Source: Bacteroides gallinarum DSM 18171 = JCM 13658 (lineage in GTDB: Bacteria > Bacteroidota > Bacteroidia > Bacteroidales > Bacteroidaceae). Taken from it: a stretch of DNA of 64,000 nucleotides. Made by a program: the position numbers and the translations under genes. Positions 48,307-56,741 of this stretch are shown one piece after another; positions within the stretch are counted from its first letter, which is position 1; every line of letters begins with the position of its first letter. Where the stretch lies: assembly GCF_000374365.1 (NCBI RefSeq), contig NZ_KB894122.1:62001-126000 (forward strand), in the 5' to 3' direction. A model generated the notes under the pieces. That model worked only from the letters and a program-made list of their open reading frames with translations, made no database searches and was not told where the DNA came from.

Positions 48307-49359
48307 CTACAATTTTTGCTTATTATAAAAATCAATGGAAGCTATTAATCTCATGTCAAAATAATTATTATCCCAAAACTCACCCTCTATAAAATTCCAT
48401 CCATTATTATAAGTATAAATTCCACGCTTCCCATTAATAACCATACAATCATTATGATCCACTCCCCAGTGTGTTTGCATTTCATTTACTCGATATTTAC
48501 CATCGTTTGCTGCTAAAATATCCACATCCATTGAATTAAAATGGTTGTCATCGCAAATTTGCCTTACATAATCCAATAATTCTACAGGTGGTTCCATTTC
48601 ATGTCCGTCAGGTAATCCTGTTCCGCTACACTTATCATCCAATTTCATTTTTTGATAAGCATAATAATAATCACCACATTTAGTTATCCTCCATTCAAAA
48701 TCATGTTCAATATATTCTTGGAATATAACATAATTACGTTGTCCTGCATTATTTCTTTCTATATAAAGTTTGATTTTTTTTATAAACATCGTGGGATTTT
48801 TTATACTCTTTACAAACCAGCTACAAGCATTACCTTTATTAGGATTAGGTCCAAATCTTCTTGTTATGCCCTTTTTACTAAAAGCACGTTTTACATACTT
48901 TAAAGCTTGCTTTTTGTTTTTCAATATCTCTACTCCTGAGCCAGCAGCTCCAATACTTGTTTTTCCAACTATAGGAAACGCCGTGTTATTCAAAAAATCA
49001 ATGGCCTCTGTTTTATAATAAATAACATCAGTTTTGGCATGGGGAATTTTTTTTGCAGCCATATAATAGCTAAGGATTTTTTTATTCTCATAAATCAATA
49101 CTTCTTCATAACTTGGAAAAACAATCCTATTTAATACTTTTGCAATTATGTATAATTTCTCATCATACATGCTTTTCCTATATTCCAAATTACCTTCCGG
49201 TCGCTGGATGAAAAAATCCACTTTACTATTTCTTACTTTGTCTAACCAATCTTTTGAATATAAATCAATCGTTTCATATTCTACAGATTGTCGTTTACAT
49301 GCAATAATATAATTACTAATAGATTCTTTATCTACTGAATACAAAATACCTACCTTCAT
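48307..49359 (-). CDS. ATP-grasp-like protein of the capsule locus
   Basis: 350 residues. A central ATP-grasp pattern is visible: VGKTSIGAAGSGVEIL, VIFQEYIEHDFEWRI and SMDVDILAANDGKYRVNEMQ, the last carrying the metal-binding Asp and Glu/Asn. There is no signal peptide. ATP-grasp enzymes join a carboxylate to an amine or thiol, so an amino-acid or amide decoration of the sugar is possible. Not recognised as a known capsule protein. Base composition is AT-rich like its neighbours. Confidence 0.65.
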   Translation of the reverse strand: MKVGILYSVDKESISNYIIACKRQSVEYETIDLYSKDWLDKVRNSKVDFFIQRPEGNLEYRKSMYDEKLYIIAKVLNRIVFPSYEEVLIYENKKILSYYMAAKKIPHAKTDVIYYKTEAIDFLNNTAFPIVGKTSIGAAGSGVEILKNKKQALKYVKRAFSKKGITRRFGPNPNKGNACSWFVKSIKNPTMFIKKIKLYIERNNAGQRNYVIFQEYIEHDFEWRITKCGDYYYAYQKMKLDDKCSGTGLPDGHEMEPPVELLDYVRQICDDNHFNSMDVDILAANDGKYRVNEMQTHWGVDHNDCMVINGKRGIYTYNNGWNFIEGEFWDNNYFDMRLIASIDFYNKQKL

Positions 49360-49365
49360 ATCATT

Positions 49366-50754
49366 TCATAATTTTGTTTTATTGATTTGATTTAAAGCAA
49401 ACTTAATTTGTTCTTGGTTATAGAAATATCTTAATACTCCCCCCAATGAGGTATAAAAAAAAGAGGAAGAAATTACTAAATCAAGCCCTCCAGAACCCAT
49501 ATTAATAAATTTAACAAAAATCAATGAGAAAAAAAATGAATACAAAACCACCGAATAGCTTCCATCTCCATAATATGAATTCTTTTTTAATTTGATTATC
49601 CATAAAATTAAATATAAATGGATAAGAAACCAAACTAAACATCCCACAACTCCTGTTCCATGCAATAATACCGAATAATCTCCATGAATCTGTCTTTTCC
49701 CATATTTTCCATTGGCGTATGTACCAACTAAATTAAACGTCTCTTTACCAAATAATAATGTCAAAGCTTTATCGGAACCAAGTATTTCATCCGTGATATA
49801 TATAAATTCTGCAACTCGTCCTTCAGAAGTTATATCATTGTGGGTTCTTTCAAAAGTGTTTTTTCTTGCTTCTAAATTGATAAAGAAATAACTTAAGAAA
49901 AAAGGAAAAAGTACTAAAATCAGTAGAAAAAATTTTGTTAAATATTTAAGATGAAACTGAAATAATCTTTTCAATTTTTTCCCATAAATAAAGCAAAAAA
50001 ATAGGTAAGCAAGCATTCCTGCAAATAAAGCAAATATAGTTGTTCTTTTCATGTTGACAACAATCACTATGCTACATAGAACAGATAATATAAATATGAT
50101 TTTTTTATAAGAAGGAAATAATATAAGAAGAAGAAAAATGGAAATAATGGAACATACAACTTGATACATGGCATCAGAAAATAAATTGCCCATCTCCAAA
50201 CCTTCTTCAGTATACCCTCCGCCTCCCCAATCAAATATATTAGCTAAAAAAACATTTATCAAAAACAATAACATACAAATAATGCCTGTTCCCAAAAACT
50301 CCCTAAATTTTTCAACAGAAGATAATATACTGAATCCCAAAGGAAGACAAAGTAACCCTATGGCATATTTTCCCAATAATTTAAATGAAACATAATAGTC
50401 TGAAGAATTAATACATATCAATAATACAATAAATGCAATATAAAAATATATGTATGCAAACTTCCCCGTCATTTTACTTTTTACAATAGAGGCATAAATT
50501 AAAAAAAACAGAAAAAAAAAGTTCAATAACACCCCAAAAACACTTCCTTTGGGAAGAAATATGCCAACACTCATTGTATATAAATAGTATATAATCAAAA
50601 AATACCTGATAAAAAAATAATCAATCCAAGTATATTTAGCACTATTCATATAACACATCTCAGATAATTTGGTGGATTTATATACGTTTAAAAATTTCAT
50701 CGATAAAACATTGAACTTCTTTACAAAAAAAATCAATAAAGGAAAATCTGGCAT
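49366..50754 (-). CDS. O-antigen/capsule polymerase (Wzy-like)
   Basis: 462 residues, more than ten hydrophobic segments, with a larger hydrophilic loop near residues 310-360 (ERTHNDITSEGRVAEFIY, YGKRQIHGDYSVLLHGTGVVG). This layout is typical of Wzy, which links repeat units on the periplasmic side. Wzy proteins share little sequence, so this rests on topology and locus position. The true start may be a later Met (MKFLNVYKS, 50700). Confidence 0.78.
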   Translation of the reverse strand: MPDFPLLIFFVKKFNVLSMKFLNVYKSTKLSEMCYMNSAKYTWIDYFFIRYFLIIYYLYTMSVGIFLPKGSVFGVLLNFFFLFFLIYASIVKSKMTGKFAYIYFYIAFIVLLICINSSDYYVSFKLLGKYAIGLLCLPLGFSILSSVEKFREFLGTGIICMLLFLINVFLANIFDWGGGGYTEEGLEMGNLFSDAMYQVVCSIISIFLLLILFPSYKKIIFILSVLCSIVIVVNMKRTTIFALFAGMLAYLFFCFIYGKKLKRLFQFHLKYLTKFFLLILVLFPFFLSYFFINLEARKNTFERTHNDITSEGRVAEFIYITDEILGSDKALTLLFGKETFNLVGTYANGKYGKRQIHGDYSVLLHGTGVVGCLVWFLIHLYLILWIIKLKKNSYYGDGSYSVVLYSFFFSLIFVKFINMGSGGLDLVISSSFFYTSLGGVLRYFYNQEQIKFALNQINKTKL

Positions 50755-50798
50755 ACATGATATTGGCAGCTATTTACAAAAAGTATTTGTAATCTTAT

Positions 50799-51617
50799 TT
50801 ACTTTAGCTGTAACATACGGCATTTGCATTCCTTCCAAATACATAAAGCAGTTCTATAGTTCTTGTGCCCTAAAAAAAGATATAAAGGCTTACTCACTAT
50901 ATAAAGTAAAAAGAAACGTATAAATCTATATGGAAAATGATATAAAGTATAAGAAAATCCCAAGTGCTCTTTCCAAATAGGATATAGTTCAAAAATACTA
51001 CTAAATTTTGGAATACTACTTACCCCATTATAAGTGAAATACGAAATATTCTCATTTACTTTGACAAAAGTATATTTATTCACTAAACACCAAAGAAAAA
51101 AATCATAATCCGCACCTATTTTATAGTTTATTTTATAGTTTCTTTTCAAATAACATTCTTTCCTCACGAAAGCGGCAGAATGCCCTATACTATTCCATTT
51201 ATATAACTTCTTATGATTAGTATCTGCTACAACAATATTGGATTCCGAATAATATCTTAATATATTACCATAAATAATGTCTATATTAGGATTATTCTGG
51301 ATTTGGTTAGCTATTGTACTTAATGAATTTTTTACATACCAGTCATCACTATTAAGAATTCCTATATATTCTCCTTTTGCATAAGCAATACCTTTATTCA
51401 TTGCATCATAAATACCTTTATCAGGTTCACTAATCCAATATGAAATATAACTTGAATATTTTCTAATTATATCAATTGTTCCATCATTGCTTCCTCCATC
51501 GATAATAATGTATTCGTAATTAGTAAACGATTGACCTATAATAGACTTTATTGTTTTTTCAATCGTTTCAACAGAATTAAGAACTACTGTGATAATTGAT
51601 ATTAATGGTCTTTGCAT
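50799..51617 (-). CDS. Glycosyltransferase family 2
   Basis: 272 residues. GT-A fold: PLISIITVVLNSVETIEKTI, YIIIDGGSNDGTIDII and GEYIGILNSDDWY (the DxD-type motif). Members add one sugar to the undecaprenyl-linked repeat unit in the cytoplasm. It follows wzx by 62 bp. Confidence 0.9.
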   Translation of the reverse strand: MQRPLISIITVVLNSVETIEKTIKSIIGQSFTNYEYIIIDGGSNDGTIDIIRKYSSYISYWISEPDKGIYDAMNKGIAYAKGEYIGILNSDDWYVKNSLSTIANQIQNNPNIDIIYGNILRYYSESNIVVADTNHKKLYKWNSIGHSAAFVRKECYLKRNYKINYKIGADYDFFLWCLVNKYTFVKVNENISYFTYNGVSSIPKFSSIFELYPIWKEHLGFSYTLYHFPYRFIRFFLLYIVSKPLYLFLGHKNYRTALCIWKECKCRMLQLK

Positions 51618-51679
51618 AATTTGTATATTTTTATTATATTAGTACTTAGGAATAAAAAATTTAAATGAATCATATAAAT

Positions 51680-53026
51680 TTATTTAAACCAAATGCCCTT
51701 AGCCGTATTATTTATAATTTTTGTAATCTGTATTTTCCCGACTACTGCTTGTAATCCAAAAGTAATAGCCGGAACTAATAAAACCCCTTCTACCCCGTAT
51801 AGTCGGCAACTCATTTGCATAATTGGAATTGCAATTATGGCTATTGATAAGTATAAAATCAATTGTAAACGAACCTTACCTGTACCATTGATAAGATACA
51901 TATAAACATTTCCAATCGTTTGAAATAACATGAAAAAAGCCATACTTAGTGACAAAGGGAATGGTATTGATACTGAACCTCCAGCCAAGTATCTATATAG
52001 GTTATCTGAACATAAAACCATTATAACTAAAATTGGAATACATACTAACCACATGCATTCCAACTTTTTCACCGTCTTCCTCATCCATTTAAAATCTTTT
52101 TTCACATACGCATCTGTAAAAGCTGACCAAAAAGGGGTTAATACAATGATAGCAATCATATTTAATACATTGAAATATTTATAGGCAATATTATATTGGG
52201 TTACGGCTTCTGGTCCTTCAATACGTGAAATAATAATATTTATAAATTGAAAAATAAAAAGCATTGAGAGCATTATAGCAAAAAACTGTCCACCCAACCC
52301 TAAAATTTTTTTAGCCAAACAAAAACGTATAAAACATAAACGAGGTGATATCTCTCTATACTTTCCACACCTAAACATAATGATAGAGACTACTACCAAT
52401 AAGAAACAAGGTATACCAGAAAAAGTAAATGCTAAAGCAGTAAGACTCCCTGAAGTGCTTTTTGTTAATATATAGATACCAATAAAAGCAGAGACTTGTC
52501 CACTAGTCTGTATCAATGAAGCCAATGCAGGTTTTTGATCTGCTGTAAGCATAGTGGTAAATATACTGGCGACAATGTTCAAACAGAAAAAAAATGCCAA
52601 TATTCCAAACACAATTTGTAATTCGGAATGATAATCAGCATCGATATTCAAAATTTTACTCCAATCAATAAAATAATTAATAGTAGTCACCAACAAGAAT
52701 ATTCCAGAAAAAAGTATAAATAAAATTGCATAAGTAGTGCTGACATATTCTCTCGCTAATAAAATTTCTCCATTTGCTTTAGCTTCAGTAAAACGGTTAC
52801 GAAAACCATGTGCAAAACCAAAATCAAAATAAGATAACCAAGCAATGATAGAACTTAATGTGAGCCAAATGCCATATCTTGTTGGATTTATATAATTGAC
52901 AGTCATAGGTATAACCTGTAAAGAAATCAATATACTAATTCCCTTCAATAAAAATGAGAATATGATATTTTTCTTTATTACAACACTACGAGAATTCCTG
53001 TTTATAAAATTGCTTTCTTTAAACAC
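51680..53026 (-). CDS. Polysaccharide flippase (Wzx-like)
   Basis: 448 residues, about 12-14 hydrophobic segments (FSFLLKGISILISLQVIPM, GIWLTLSSIIAWLSYFDFG, SGSLTALAFTFSGIPCF and others). The PST/MOP-type pattern of Wzx is clear. It flips the lipid-linked repeat unit across the inner membrane. It is the first gene of this block in the direction of transcription. Confidence 0.9.
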   Translation of the reverse strand: MFKESNFINRNSRSVVIKKNIIFSFLLKGISILISLQVIPMTVNYINPTRYGIWLTLSSIIAWLSYFDFGFAHGFRNRFTEAKANGEILLAREYVSTTYAILFILFSGIFLLVTTINYFIDWSKILNIDADYHSELQIVFGILAFFFCLNIVASIFTTMLTADQKPALASLIQTSGQVSAFIGIYILTKSTSGSLTALAFTFSGIPCFLLVVVSIIMFRCGKYREISPRLCFIRFCLAKKILGLGGQFFAIMLSMLFIFQFINIIISRIEGPEAVTQYNIAYKYFNVLNMIAIIVLTPFWSAFTDAYVKKDFKWMRKTVKKLECMWLVCIPILVIMVLCSDNLYRYLAGGSVSIPFPLSLSMAFFMLFQTIGNVYMYLINGTGKVRLQLILYLSIAIIAIPIMQMSCRLYGVEGVLLVPAITFGLQAVVGKIQITKIINNTAKGIWFK

Positions 53027-53133
53027 GCATCTATTTTTTTGGATATATATATTAACTATACGGATATGAGAGTCTTTTTGTATAATAATTCTCCATATTC
53101 AACTACCCTATTTTTGTATTTTCATTTTCCTGT

Positions 53134-53496
53134 TTATTCGTCCTCAATCCTCCCCTTCCACCCTTCGAAATCGGCTTCCGTAACCATATGGTTTGTATCA
53201 TACCTTACGTATTCGTCTGTCCTCTCCTCGCAGCCGGGGCTGTTCCGGATACGGCTCACGATACAGTCCGGTTCCTCAATCATCACGAAACGCTTGCCGT
53301 CCGTCAGGCAGAAAAACGAGATGTTGCCGGTATAATGGAAAATCTCGTGTATCAGGTAGGCGGAGCGTTCCAGAGCCATCCAACACTTGCCGCAGCGGTA
53401 AAGGTAAATGCTGCGGAGGTTATTGCGCTCTTTCTTAAGTATTTCCGGAACTCTGTCGCGGAGAAAAACGATAGCGGCTACTTCTTTTTGTTGCAT
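53134..53496 (-). CDS. Hypothetical protein
   Basis: 120 residues from the ATG at 53496 (MQQKEVAAIVFLRDRV). The open frame extends to a GTG at 53526 whose first codons lie in an inverted-repeat arm, so the shorter start is preferred. It has a Cys pair (YRCGKC), FFCLTDGKRFVMIEE and an acidic end. No family was recognised. It is at the border of the capsule block and the VapE cassette. Confidence 0.6.
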   Translation of the reverse strand: MQQKEVAAIVFLRDRVPEILKKERNNLRSIYLYRCGKCWMALERSAYLIHEIFHYTGNISFFCLTDGKRFVMIEEPDCIVSRIRNSPGCEERTDEYVRYDTNHMVTEADFEGWKGRIEDE

Positions 53497-53512
53497 AATC
53501 CGGAGGCAGATA

Positions 53513-53645
53513 TGACAGGTTGCCACCCTTTTTTATAACTTTTCGTTACGCGCGCGAGAAATTATTGAAAAATGTAATGATTACATTTATCATTTTTAAA
53601 ACACATACCCCTGTAAAAGTTGGAAATATAGCTGGCAACCTGTCA
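53513..53645. repeat. 133-bp symmetric element: 13-bp inverted ends around a 19-bp palindrome
   Basis: TGACAGGTTGCCA (53513-53525) is perfectly inverted as TGGCAACCTGTCA (53633-53645). Between them AAATGTAATGATTACATTT (53570-53588) is a perfect palindrome. AACTTTT (53537-53543) / AAAAGTT (53615-53621) is also symmetric, and all share the centre 53579. It is non-coding and AT-rich inside. No flanking target duplication was seen. It could be a MITE-like remnant, an operator or a recombination site. Confidence 0.75.
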
Positions 53646-53646
53646 A

Positions 53647-53847
53647 CTACGGGCGGGGAACATGCAGTCGCATATAGTCCGCCTCGAGCCGTAAGCCCAA
53701 CTCTGTCAATACGTTACACAGTTCTGCGGGGTGATTTCTCAGCTCTTCCCGGTAGATGCGGAACACGCTGTAATACTGGCTCAGTTTTAAACTTTTGCCC
53801 TTTTTACCTTGCCATAGGTCTGGGGACTCATCGAGATTTTGCGGCAA
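53647..53847 (-). pseudogene. Downstream half of a split small gene (shifted by -1)
   Basis: The -1 frame following the HTH gene at 53787-53957 continues with protein-like sequence: SLKLSQYYSVFRIYREELRN, then an amphipathic stretch (LCNVLTELGLRLEADYMRL), to a TAG at 53647. Its only own start would be a TTG at 53847 inside the HTH gene. Joining the two frames near GGTAAAAAGGGCAAAAG would make a protein of about 100 residues. The cause is either a frameshift mutation, a sequencing error or a programmed frameshift. Confidence 0.55.
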
Positions 53848-53957
53848 ATCTCTTTGTCGCTCAGGCGTTTGCCGCCTACCGGAATCGTGTTCTGGAGCAG
53901 TTCCAGGTAGTCGCCGAGCTCCAAATGGACGAATTCCGGATTTAGATTTTGAGTCAT
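53787..53957 (-). CDS. Small HTH-like protein, possibly the 5' half of a split gene
   Basis: 56 residues: MTQNLNPEFVHLELGDYLEL at the start, then KRLSDKEICRKISMSPQTYG and KVKRAKV. The middle (SDKEICRKISMSPQTYGKVKR) looks like a helix-turn-helix. ATG at 53957. It is divergent to vapE. If it is joined to the -1 frame, the product is about 100 residues. Family not recognised. Confidence 0.6.
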   Translation of the reverse strand: MTQNLNPEFVHLELGDYLELLQNTIPVGGKRLSDKEICRKISMSPQTYGKVKRAKV

Positions 53958-54002
53958 CTTTAAGTGTTTTTAAAAGTTAATAATGTTAATATGTTATCTA
54001 TC

Positions 54003-54024
54003 CGGTTCCCACATGCGGGAACCG
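54003..54024 (+). promoter_or_regulatory. Hairpin in the vapE leader
   Basis: CGGTTCCC and GGGAACCG pair perfectly around ACATGC, followed by CTGTTTT, 64 bp before the vapE ATG. It could be an attenuator-like or protein-binding hairpin. Confidence 0.5.
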
Positions 54025-54087
54025 CTGTTTTCCGTATCCGGCGCTTTATTCGGAACTTCACTCCGTAAAACCCTAATAACGATAATA

Positions 54088-56139
54088 ATGAAAGAAACTT
54101 CAATCAGCCTTTTCAAAGGTTACTCGGATACACATCCGCAGGACAGCACGTTGCAGGAAATCGTAAACCTTATCCGCAACGATGCGCTGGTGCGCGACCG
54201 TACCGAGAAACACCGCTATTACAGCCATAACGGGCAAGGGGCTGCCGCTGCATGGGAGAAGGCTGCCTGCCCGTGTTTTGCCGTTGCCGTGTGCTTCGGA
54301 GGCGGCAAGCAGGCAGAGAATATCACGGGCTGGACTTCGCTGGCACTGGCGGACATCGACCATATCGGCGCCGACCGCCTGCCGGAACTTGTCGGGCGTG
54401 TCCGCGCCGACAAGCATACGCTACTGTCCTACACCACTATCAGCGGTACGGGGCTTCGCATTATCTACCGTACGGACTGCCTGACGGACACTCCGGAGAA
54501 GAACCGGAAATACTATTCCAAAATCTTCGAGCAGGGCAACCGCTATTATGCCGGCCTGCTGGGTTGCGAATGCGACCTGAAATGCAAGAATATCACGAGG
54601 CTCAGCGGACTGGCGCACGACCCCGACGTCTATTTCAATCCCGATGCCGTTGCCATGCCCGTCGAACTGAAAGGCGACAAGAAAGAGCAGCCCGCCAAAC
54701 CCTCTGTCCGCAACAGGCGGCTGGAGAAAGCGGTTGCTGCGGCAGCCGGCGAATTGGCAGGACAGGGCATCGTTTACGAGGCGCACCAGCGCAACCAATA
54801 TATCATGCGCATGGGGTATCTGCTCAATGCCTACGGAGTGGCGCAAACCAGCGCTACCCAGTGGGCGGTGAAACGCTTTGCCGACTACGACGGGGATGTA
54901 GCCGCCGTCTTCCGGTCGTGCTACCAGCGCACCGAGGAGCACGGGCAACGTCCGTTGCACGGACGGGAGCCGAATGCCGGCGGCAACGACGGATTTGCCA
55001 GTGTGGAGGACATCGAACGTTTCCTCGACACGCAAGCCCGTTTCCGGTACAATGAGGCTACCGGGAAATGCGAGACGGCTGCCTCAGGAGCGGACGGCGC
55101 CGAAGGGGAATATACGGAGATAGACGACCGTTTCGTCAACACTCTATGGAGCCGTATGAGCAAGCAGGGAAAGACCGTGCGCATCAATGATATCCGTGCC
55201 ATACTGAATTCGGAATATACTGTTTTGTTCAATCCTTTTATCGACTACTTCGAAGGGTTGAAACCCTGGGACGGGGTGACCGACCATATCGGGCGGCTTG
55301 CCGCCACGGTGCACGTAAAGAGCGAGCAGTCCGTATTCGAAGGTTACTTCAAGAAATGGCTCGTAGCCTCCATTGCCTCCCTTTTCGACCGGGAAACGGT
55401 GAACCACGAGATTTTCGTACTGATTGGGCCTCAGGGCAGCTACAAGACTACCTGGCTCAACAAGCTGTTGCCGCCTGCGCTGCAACGTTATTTTTACATC
55501 AAGTCCAACAATAACCGCATTACCAAAGACGATATGTTTTCGCTGGCGGAATTCGTCTTTATCTGCATGGAGGAAATAGACGAGCTGGGGGCGTCGGAAC
55601 TGAACCAGATTAAGGCGATGACTACCCAGAAGGTGGTGAACGAGCGAATGGCTTACGCGCATTATAAGGAGCACCGCGCCCACATTGCCAGCCTGTGCGG
55701 AACTACCAATAACGTGCAGTTCCTGACAGACCTTACGGGCAACCGCCGCTGGCTGCCGTTCGAAATCAGCAGTATCGACAATCCTTATACGCATCCCGTG
55801 GATTACGAGGGGGTGTACTCGCAGGCGTATGCGCTTTGGAAAGGCGGCATGCGCTATTGGTTCGAGGACGAGGAGATAAAGCTCGTAAACCTGCACAACC
55901 GCAATTTCGAAGTGCCCAGCATGGAGCGCGAACTGATACAGGCTTATTACCGCCACCCCTTGCCGGGCGAAAAAGGTACGTTCGTATCTACCACGGATAT
56001 TCTGAGCCGCATAAACTCTGCCGTGAAGCATTACCTCAGCCCCGTAAAGATAGGGCTTGTGATGAAGCAGGCGGGCTTCGAACTGACGAGGCTGAACGGA
56101 AAGCGGGGTTACCGCGTGGTGGAGCTGTCGAGAAACTAA
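54088..56139 (+). CDS. VapE/VirE-type primase-helicase-like protein with BT4734-like N-domain
   Basis: 683 residues from the ATG at 54088 (MKETSISLFKGYSD); the upstream open frame crosses the leader hairpin. N-terminal half: BT4734-like domain (AVCFGGGKQAENITGWTSLA, LADIDHIGADRLP, LLSYTTISGTGLRIIYR). C-terminal half: VirE/VapE P-loop ATPase with Walker A IGPQGSYKTTWL (near 446-457) and Walker B FICMEEID (near 490). Such genes derive from phage or island replication modules and stand beside capsule loci in many Bacteroides. The stop codon is part of the first 21-bp repeat. Confidence 0.88.
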   Translation: MKETSISLFKGYSDTHPQDSTLQEIVNLIRNDALVRDRTEKHRYYSHNGQGAAAAWEKAACPCFAVAVCFGGGKQAENITGWTSLALADIDHIGADRLPELVGRVRADKHTLLSYTTISGTGLRIIYRTDCLTDTPEKNRKYYSKIFEQGNRYYAGLLGCECDLKCKNITRLSGLAHDPDVYFNPDAVAMPVELKGDKKEQPAKPSVRNRRLEKAVAAAAGELAGQGIVYEAHQRNQYIMRMGYLLNAYGVAQTSATQWAVKRFADYDGDVAAVFRSCYQRTEEHGQRPLHGREPNAGGNDGFASVEDIERFLDTQARFRYNEATGKCETAASGADGAEGEYTEIDDRFVNTLWSRMSKQGKTVRINDIRAILNSEYTVLFNPFIDYFEGLKPWDGVTDHIGRLAATVHVKSEQSVFEGYFKKWLVASIASLFDRETVNHEIFVLIGPQGSYKTTWLNKLLPPALQRYFYIKSNNNRITKDDMFSLAEFVFICMEEIDELGASELNQIKAMTTQKVVNERMAYAHYKEHRAHIASLCGTTNNVQFLTDLTGNRRWLPFEISSIDNPYTHPVDYEGVYSQAYALWKGGMRYWFEDEEIKLVNLHNRNFEVPSMERELIQAYYRHPLPGEKGTFVSTTDILSRINSAVKHYLSPVKIGLVMKQAGFELTRLNGKRGYRVVELSRN

Positions 56140-56219
56140 AGGGCTGTACTACGGCGCTAAAGAGCTATACTGTGTGGCTAAAGGGCTATGTTACGATGCT
56201 AAAGGTCTATACTGTCGTA
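56136..56219. repeat. 21-bp tandem repeat, 4 copies, starting at the vapE stop codon
   Basis: Units: CTAAAGGGCTGTACTACGGC, CTAAAGAGCTATACTGTGTG, CTAAAGGGCTATGTTACGAT and CTAAAGGTCTATACTGTCGT, each plus one base. The TAA of the first unit is the vapE stop. Confidence 0.85.
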
Positions 56220-56322
56220 CCTTAATCTCTGTTGCCAAATTCTCGGCTTCCCTCCCGTTCCGTCCGTCTTGTACAGGCGGTTCTGTTCCCTATACAGCTT
56301 GCTTTTGGAGAGGAGGAGGTTT

Positions 56323-56541
56323 TTACGGTTCGCCCAGCGCCTCGACTATGAGCCGTACTTGCGCCGGCGTGTATGTCCGCGTTTTGTCCGAGGTTACCAG
56401 TGCATGGAGGCTGCCCCGCAGTGTGGGGTGGAAATCTATCCACTGGTTCAGCTTGCGGAAGGCGGCTTGCGGGCAAAGTCCCGGACAGTAGAGCTGGGCG
56501 AGCTCCGTGCGCCCGTATGTACGTATCTTGAAAGTTTCCAT
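56323..56541 (-). CDS. DUF4248 family protein
   Basis: 72 residues starting METFKIRTYGRTELAQLYCP (ATG at 56541). A longer frame begins inside the promoter -7 box (56572-56579), which favours this start. LCPQAAFRKLNQWID and YTPAQVRLIVEALGEP are as in DUF4248, a Bacteroidales family found between VapE and HU-like genes, probably with a winged/HTH-like DNA-binding role. It is convergent with vapE. Confidence 0.85.
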   Translation of the reverse strand: METFKIRTYGRTELAQLYCPGLCPQAAFRKLNQWIDFHPTLRGSLHALVTSDKTRTYTPAQVRLIVEALGEP

Positions 56542-56571
56542 ATCCTTTGAATTCTTTGTTTTTATATAAGC

Positions 56572-56579
56572 CAAAGATA
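56572..56579 (-). promoter_or_regulatory. -7 box TATCTTTG for the DUF4248 gene
   Basis: Exact TAnnTTTG, 30 bp before the ATG at 56541. Confidence 0.6.
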
Positions 56580-56741
56580 CGGAAATATCTCCACACCACA
56601 GCCGTTATATCCGTATATAACGTACTGTAACGAACCGTAACGGACGAAAAGTGATAAATGCCCTTATGCTATGTCGTATCTTCGTATTGTTGCAACAAGG
56701 ATATAGGATTTTTTAATTGGGAACTAAAAAAACAAAAGATT

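Noticed and set aside
53188-53538. 116-residue plus-strand frame
   Set aside because: Antisense to the hypothetical gene at 53134-53496; no start signal, and the minus frame has more protein-like composition.
53526-53632. Invertible capsule promoter between 13-bp inverted repeats
   Set aside because: The interior has no good TAnnTTTG/TTTG pair and is itself nearly symmetric, so inversion would change little; no recombinase gene is in the window.
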